Positions 6,194 through 9,935 of a DNA stretch of 9,935 nt are shown in pieces. Position numbers and translations under genes: made by a program. Location: positions 1 through 9,935 of the forward strand of contig CAYYZH010000165.1 of NCBI GenBank assembly GCA_964475765.1, given 5' to 3'. The notes beneath the pieces were generated by a model. It ran no database searches, had not been told where the DNA came from, and worked only from the letters and a program-made list of their open reading frames with translations. Position 1 is the first letter of the stretch, and each line of letters begins with the position of its first letter. This DNA is from Thermohalobaculum sp964475765 (GTDB taxonomy: Bacteria > Pseudomonadota > Alphaproteobacteria > Rhodobacterales > Rhodobacteraceae).

Positions 6194-7873
6194 TCACGCG
6201 TCGAGCCGGGTCAGCAGCACAGTTATCACCGGCTTCTTGCCCCATGCCGGATTTGTCACGCGCCGCACCGCTGTGGCCACGGTCTGCTCAAGCTGATCGT
6301 CGCTGCGAAGCACTGGCTTGGCCGCACGCTCCACCGCCTCGTCCACCGCATCCGCGATCATCTCATCGAGCGGCGCGGTCCAGCCCTCGCCATCTTTGGG
6401 CGCGCCCTGACAGCGGACATTCGGATCGGCCAGCAGCTCGCCATCCTCATCGAGCACCAGCGCCACGATGACCTGCCCCTGCCGCGCCAGTTTGAGCCGC
6501 TCGCGGATCACACCGTCGAGCGCACCCACCCGTGCGGTGCCGTCGATATAGACCCGGCCTGTCTCGACATGGTCGACCGTACCCGGCGCATTGCCATCGA
6601 GGCGAACCATTGTGCCGTTGGGCGCGATCAGGCTGGTGCTTGCGCCCCATTCATCCGCTGCGGCGGCGTGCTCGACCAGATGACGATGCTCCCCGTGGAG
6701 CGGCAGCGAGACCTTGGGTTTCAGCGCGCCATACATACGGCGCAGATCCTCGCGCCGCGCATGCCCCGAAACGTGGATGCGCTCCATCTCGCCGTCGATG
6801 ACCCGCACCCCCTGCTCGCTGAGCCGGTTGTAGAGACGATAGATCCCAGCCTCGTTGCCTGGAATGGTCTTGGACGAAAAGAGCACGGTGTCGCCCTCAC
6901 GCAATCGCACGGTCGGATGGGTTCCGCCCGCGATGCGAGCGAGCGCCGCACGTCCCTCACCCTGACTGCCGGTCACGAGATAGAACAGGTTCTCCGCGGG
7001 AATATCGTCGATCTGGGTATCAGGCACCAGTGTCGGAAAGTCGGTGAGCTGCCCGGTCTGCACCGCGATGTCGATCATGCGTGACATGGCGCGTCCGGCC
7101 ACAACAATGGACCGGCCCGCAGCCTCAGCCGCCACAGCCAGGGTACGCAGGCGTGCGACGTTCGATGCGAAGGTCGTCGCGGCCACGGCGCCCGGTGCCG
7201 CCGAGATCACGCGCTCGAGGTTCTCGACGATCTCGGACTCTGACCCGGATGTGCCGGGCAGAAACACATTGGTGCTGTCGCAGGCAAGCGCGAGGACGCC
7301 TTCGTCGCCCAATCGTTCAAACTGGGCAAAATCGATGGGCGCACCCATTTGCGGATCGGGATCGAGTTTGAAATCACCGGTGTGCACGATCGTGCCCGAC
7401 GGTGTGCGCAGAGCAAGACATGAGGCCTCTGGCACCGAGTGGGTCACCGGCAGAAACTCGACCTCGAACGATCCGGCCTGAATGCGGTCGCCCAACCGGG
7501 CCGGGCGCAGGAAGCGAGGATCGAAGTCGACCTCCTCCATCTTGCGCCGCACCACCTCGAAGGTGAACGGACGGGCATAGATCGGTGCGCGCAACTTTTC
7601 CCAAAGATGGGGCAATGCGCCGACATGGTCCTCATGCGCGTGGGTCAGGAAGATTGCATCAAGCCGGTCGCGGCGCTCGATGATGAACTCGAGATCGGGC
7701 ACCACAACCTCGACACCCGGCGCAGTCTCCATGTCGCCAAAGCCGATGCCGAGATCGACCATGATCCAGCGGCGTTCGCCCGGAGACCCATAGCCATAGA
7801 GATAGCAGTTCATGCCGATCTCGCCCGCGCCGCCAAGCGCGAGATAGACCAGACCGTCGGATGGGTCAGTCAT
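6194..7873 (-). CDS. rnj: Ribonuclease J
   Basis: RNase J is a metallo-beta-lactamase-fold enzyme with 5'-to-3' exonuclease and endonuclease activity on RNA. In alphaproteobacteria it works in rRNA maturation and mRNA turnover, often alongside RNase E. The 559-residue frame shows the zinc motif HAHEDH (78-83), His145 in THSVPEA, HTGDFK (164-169), VTGSQGE (300-306), HVSGHA (367-372, beta-CASP region) and PLHGEHRH (391-398). The C-terminal domain after about 450 ends in ITVLLTRLDA. The length is normal for the bacterial family. ATG 7873 overlaps the end of coaX by 8 bases, pointing to translational coupling; a weak GGAC lies upstream. It is the last gene of the nuoN-birA-coaX-rnj unit. The neighbour beyond it in many relatives (mce and others) is not seen; the gap comes instead. 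Confidence 0.95.
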   Translation of the reverse strand: MTDPSDGLVYLALGGAGEIGMNCYLYGYGSPGERRWIMVDLGIGFGDMETAPGVEVVVPDLEFIIERRDRLDAIFLTHAHEDHVGALPHLWEKLRAPIYARPFTFEVVRRKMEEVDFDPRFLRPARLGDRIQAGSFEVEFLPVTHSVPEASCLALRTPSGTIVHTGDFKLDPDPQMGAPIDFAQFERLGDEGVLALACDSTNVFLPGTSGSESEIVENLERVISAAPGAVAATTFASNVARLRTLAVAAEAAGRSIVVAGRAMSRMIDIAVQTGQLTDFPTLVPDTQIDDIPAENLFYLVTGSQGEGRAALARIAGGTHPTVRLREGDTVLFSSKTIPGNEAGIYRLYNRLSEQGVRVIDGEMERIHVSGHARREDLRRMYGALKPKVSLPLHGEHRHLVEHAAAADEWGASTSLIAPNGTMVRLDGNAPGTVDHVETGRVYIDGTARVGALDGVIRERLKLARQGQVIVALVLDEDGELLADPNVRCQGAPKDGEGWTAPLDEMIADAVDEAVERAAKPVLRSDDQLEQTVATAVRRVTNPAWGKKPVITVLLTRLDA

Positions 7874-8648
7874 GCGTGTCCGTTCTGTTGAAATCTCGGA
7901 TGTAGACCAGGCCGCGCATGGTCAGGTCGGGATCGACATGTTCGATCACCTCGGTCGCCCGGGCAAACAGTGGCGAGAGGCCGCCGGTGGCAATCACCTT
8001 CATCGACCGTTCCTTCTCGGCGGAGATCCGGGCACACACACCCTCGATGAGGCCGACATAGCCCCAGAACGCGCCGGATTGCAGACAATGGACGGTATTG
8101 GTGCCCACCACCTGCTGGGGCTGAGTGATGTCGATATGCGGTAGATGCGCGGCGGCGTTCTTCAGCGCCTCGAGCGAGAGGTTGACGCCCGGCGCGATCA
8201 CGCCGCCGACATAGGCACCGTCACGGCCAACCACGTCGAAGGTCGTCGCCGTGCCGAAGTCCAGAATGATCAGGTTCGGGCCATAGGTCTGAAACGCCGA
8301 AGCCGTATTCACCAGCCGGTCCGCACCCACCTCCGATGGCGTGTCGACGCGCACATCGATGGGCAATCGGCAATCGTCCTTGCCCACGACCAGCGGGCGG
8401 CAGTCGAAGTATCTATCGCAGAGCACCCGGAGATTGAAAAGCGTCGCCGGTGCCACGTTCGAGATCACCACCTCGTTGATGCTCCCGGGATCGAGATCGC
8501 GATGGCGCATCAATTGCTGGAGCCAGACAAAATACTGATCCGCCGTGCGCACACCGTCCGTGTTGCACCGCCACTCCGCGATGAACGCCGCACCGTCGTG
8601 GACGGCAAAAACCGTGTTCGTATTGCCAACATCGATGGCGAGCAGCAT
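7866..8648 (-). CDS. coaX: Type III pantothenate kinase
   Basis: CoaX phosphorylates pantothenate with ATP, the first step of coenzyme A synthesis, and unlike type I enzymes is not feedback-inhibited by CoA. The 260-residue protein starts MLLAIDVGNTNT, the phosphate-binding motif of the ASKHA fold (Asp6, Asn9). It has PSEVGADR (104-111) with the expected catalytic Asp110, DFGTATTFDVV (130-140) and GGVIAPG (148-154). The open frame runs another 73 codons upstream, but those overlap birA out of frame. ATG 8648 is chosen because it shares one base with the birA stop (TGATG) and has GGAG 8 bases upstream. The length matches the family. Confidence 0.95.
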   Translation of the reverse strand: MLLAIDVGNTNTVFAVHDGAAFIAEWRCNTDGVRTADQYFVWLQQLMRHRDLDPGSINEVVISNVAPATLFNLRVLCDRYFDCRPLVVGKDDCRLPIDVRVDTPSEVGADRLVNTASAFQTYGPNLIILDFGTATTFDVVGRDGAYVGGVIAPGVNLSLEALKNAAAHLPHIDITQPQQVVGTNTVHCLQSGAFWGYVGLIEGVCARISAEKERSMKVIATGGLSPLFARATEVIEHVDPDLTMRGLVYIRDFNRTDTHD

Positions 8649-9400
8649 CAGACATGCTCCGGAAAGAAAACATCCCCCGCGGCGATGGTGCGCATCCCGC
8701 CGGGGGTTTCTAGGACAAGCAGGCCCTCGTCGTCTACATCGCGAAAGATGCCGGAAAGCGTTCGGTCTGCCAGCCTGACGTCGATGGGCTTGCCAATGCC
8801 GGTGGCGCGGGTACGCCAGTTGGCAAGGATCGAGGCGAAACCATCGGTGGCCTCGGTTTTGAGCCAATAGTCCAGACGGCGGGCCAACGTGGTCAATGCA
8901 TCGTCGAACGCGGGAGCAGACCCGGCCTCCGCCGCGATACTGGTCGCGGGATAAAGCGTATCCGTCGCCTCCGGTGCGGTGCTCAGGTTGATCCCGATGC
9001 CGATAGCTATGCGCAGGCGACCGTCCGGCCCCGCTCCGAAATTCTCGAGCAGGATCCCGGACGCCTTCGCTCCGTTCAAAAGCACATCATTCGGCCATTT
9101 GACGGCGATGTCCGCATCGGGGGCCGCGATCCGGAGCGTATCGGCCACCGCCAGGGCGGTATGAAACCCCAGCCGCGCGGCCTTTGCGGGCGGGCCATCA
9201 AACCCAAGCAGCAATGTGGCAAAGAGGTTTCCTTCGGGCGAGGTCCAGCTACGCCCCCGCCTGCCCCGGCCGGCGGTTTGGCGGCGCGCTGCGATCCAGA
9301 GCGGAAGCGCGGCATCGTTCTGGCGCCGTTCGGCTTCGCGGTTCGTGCTGTCTGTCTCGTCCAGAACTATCCGGGCATAGCCATCAGGCCAGGCGTTCAT
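8648..9400 (-). CDS. birA: Biotin--[acetyl-CoA-carboxylase] ligase, single-domain
   Basis: This ligase activates biotin to biotinyl-AMP and attaches it to a lysine of carboxylase carrier proteins such as AccB. Motifs in its 250 residues: ETDSTN (15-20), GRGRRGRSW (44-52, biotinyl-AMP loop) and KWPNDV (101-106, catalytic lysine region), with a small C-terminal barrel from about 205 (DVRLADRTLSGIFRDVDDEG). The N-terminal DNA-binding domain of E. coli BirA is absent, so it should act only as an enzyme and not as the biotin repressor. ATG 9400 overlaps the nuoN stop as ATGA; the ribosome site is weak, which suits coupling. Confidence 0.94.
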   Translation of the reverse strand: MNAWPDGYARIVLDETDSTNREAERRQNDAALPLWIAARRQTAGRGRRGRSWTSPEGNLFATLLLGFDGPPAKAARLGFHTALAVADTLRIAAPDADIAVKWPNDVLLNGAKASGILLENFGAGPDGRLRIAIGIGINLSTAPEATDTLYPATSIAAEAGSAPAFDDALTTLARRLDYWLKTEATDGFASILANWRTRATGIGKPIDVRLADRTLSGIFRDVDDEGLLVLETPGGMRTIAAGDVFFPEHV

Positions 9401-9935
9401 TTCACAAGAGATTCCGCCGCCGCCAGAGCCGCCTCAGGCACGCCGAACCCGCCAAGGAACGGCAGCCAACCCGCCGCCATGATCAGCGCGGCGAGCCCCA
9501 AGACCGCGGTGTGGATCACCCGGCCATTGATGGCGAGCGGACGGTCCGGCTCGGTCAGGTACATTACACGCACGATGTTGAGATAATAAAACGCGCCGAT
9601 GACCGACGCGATGGCACCGGCAATCGCCAGCGGCGTCAGCCCTGCATCGACCGCGGCCTTGAAGACGAAAAACTTGCCGAAAAAGCCCACAAGCGGCGGC
9701 AGGCCCGCAAGCGAAAGCATCAGGATGGCAATCGCCATCGCTTCGGCAGGACGGGTGCGCGACAGGCCGGAGAGATCGGGGATCGACGCCACAGGCTGTC
9801 CGTCACGCTCCATCGTCAGAATGAAGGCAAAGACGCCGATGTTCATCACAAGATAGATCGACAGATAAATCAGAAGCGACTGCGCCCCCGCCTCGGTCCC
9901 GGCGGCCAAACCCACCAGCGCATAGCCCATGTGCC
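9397..9935 (-). CDS. nuoN: NADH-quinone oxidoreductase subunit N, C-terminal part (5' end outside window)
   Basis: NuoN is an antiporter-like membrane subunit of respiratory complex I that carries part of the proton pumping. About 178 C-terminal residues are visible, beginning HMGYALVGLAAG; the frame stays open to the window edge, so the ATG at 9930 is internal. Recognisable parts are the helix LLIYLSIYLVMNIGVFAFIL, the amphipathic connector with DLSGLSRTRP, and SLAGLPPLVGFFGKFFVF, whose lysine is a conserved proton-path residue. YYLNIVRVMYL and further hydrophobic helices follow. It is normally the last nuo gene, and its stop overlaps birA, as in other alphaproteobacteria. Confidence 0.95.
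   Translation of the reverse strand, partial: HMGYALVGLAAGTEAGAQSLLIYLSIYLVMNIGVFAFILTMERDGQPVASIPDLSGLSRTRPAEAMAIAILMLSLAGLPPLVGFFGKFFVFKAAVDAGLTPLAIAGAIASVIGAFYYLNIVRVMYLTEPDRPLAINGRVIHTAVLGLAALIMAAGWLPFLGGFGVPEAALAAAESLVK

Noticed and set aside
6161..6296. Continuation of rhlE past the Ns
   Set aside because: The frame across an arbitrary ten-N gap has no meaning, and this part is antisense to the end of rnj.
8649..8867. N-terminal extension of coaX (73 more codons)
   Set aside because: It lies within birA in another frame. The conserved CoaX start MLLAIDVGNTNT, the overlap with the birA stop and GGAG upstream fix the start at 8648.
8145..8870. Plus-strand 241-codon frame
   Set aside because: It is antisense to coaX and birA; the minus-strand products are unmistakable.

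Overview
The window looks like chromosomal DNA of a GC-rich alphaproteobacterium. The strongest clue is the minus-strand run nuoN-birA-coaX-rnj, the usual tail of the complex I operon in Rhodobacterales, Rhizobiales and relatives. The proteins (RhlE, RF3, RNase J, single-domain BirA) fit that class, but I cannot name a genus. Genes are closely packed, no stretch over 300 bases lacks a gene, and I see no tRNA, rRNA, insertion sequence or CRISPR array. Ten Ns at 6151-6160 join two contigs, so the two halves are neighbours only as far as the scaffolding is right.

Left half (1-6150). The window opens with the C-terminal 135 residues of an unrecognised, Ala-rich, helical protein (+). A 163-base intergenic region follows, carrying eight 11-bp units (438-525) that also show a 33-bp higher-order period. 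Next is prfC (+), encoding release factor 3. Its frame is full length and well conserved but has an in-frame TAG at codon 37 (681-683), where the family has Lys, just after the P-loop. Convergent to it and nearly abutting is an N-acetylmuramoyl-L-alanine amidase with a C-terminal SH3b domain and no signal peptide (-). Upstream of that lies an arsR-permease pair (-) joined by an ATGA overlap. The arsR promoter is placed so that the transcript would begin at or next to the start codon, and an inverted repeat lies over the -10. Divergent from arsR is rhlE (+), a DEAD-box RNA helicase whose disordered tail runs into a 50-base G/C-only stretch with a 14-G run and then the gap.

Right half (6161-9935). 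All four genes lie on the minus strand and overlap their neighbours by 1 to 8 bases: nuoN (5' end beyond the window), birA, coaX and rnj. They look like one translationally coupled unit linking complex I assembly, biotin attachment, the first step of CoA synthesis and RNA decay. A hairpin lies just past the rnj stop.

The most notable observation is the stop codon inside a gene for a termination factor. Sequencing error or recent gene decay is the simplest explanation. An RF3-sensed readthrough loop, comparable in logic to prfB autoregulation, is a testable alternative. Eight of nine terminal stops are TGA, one is TAG and none is TAA.
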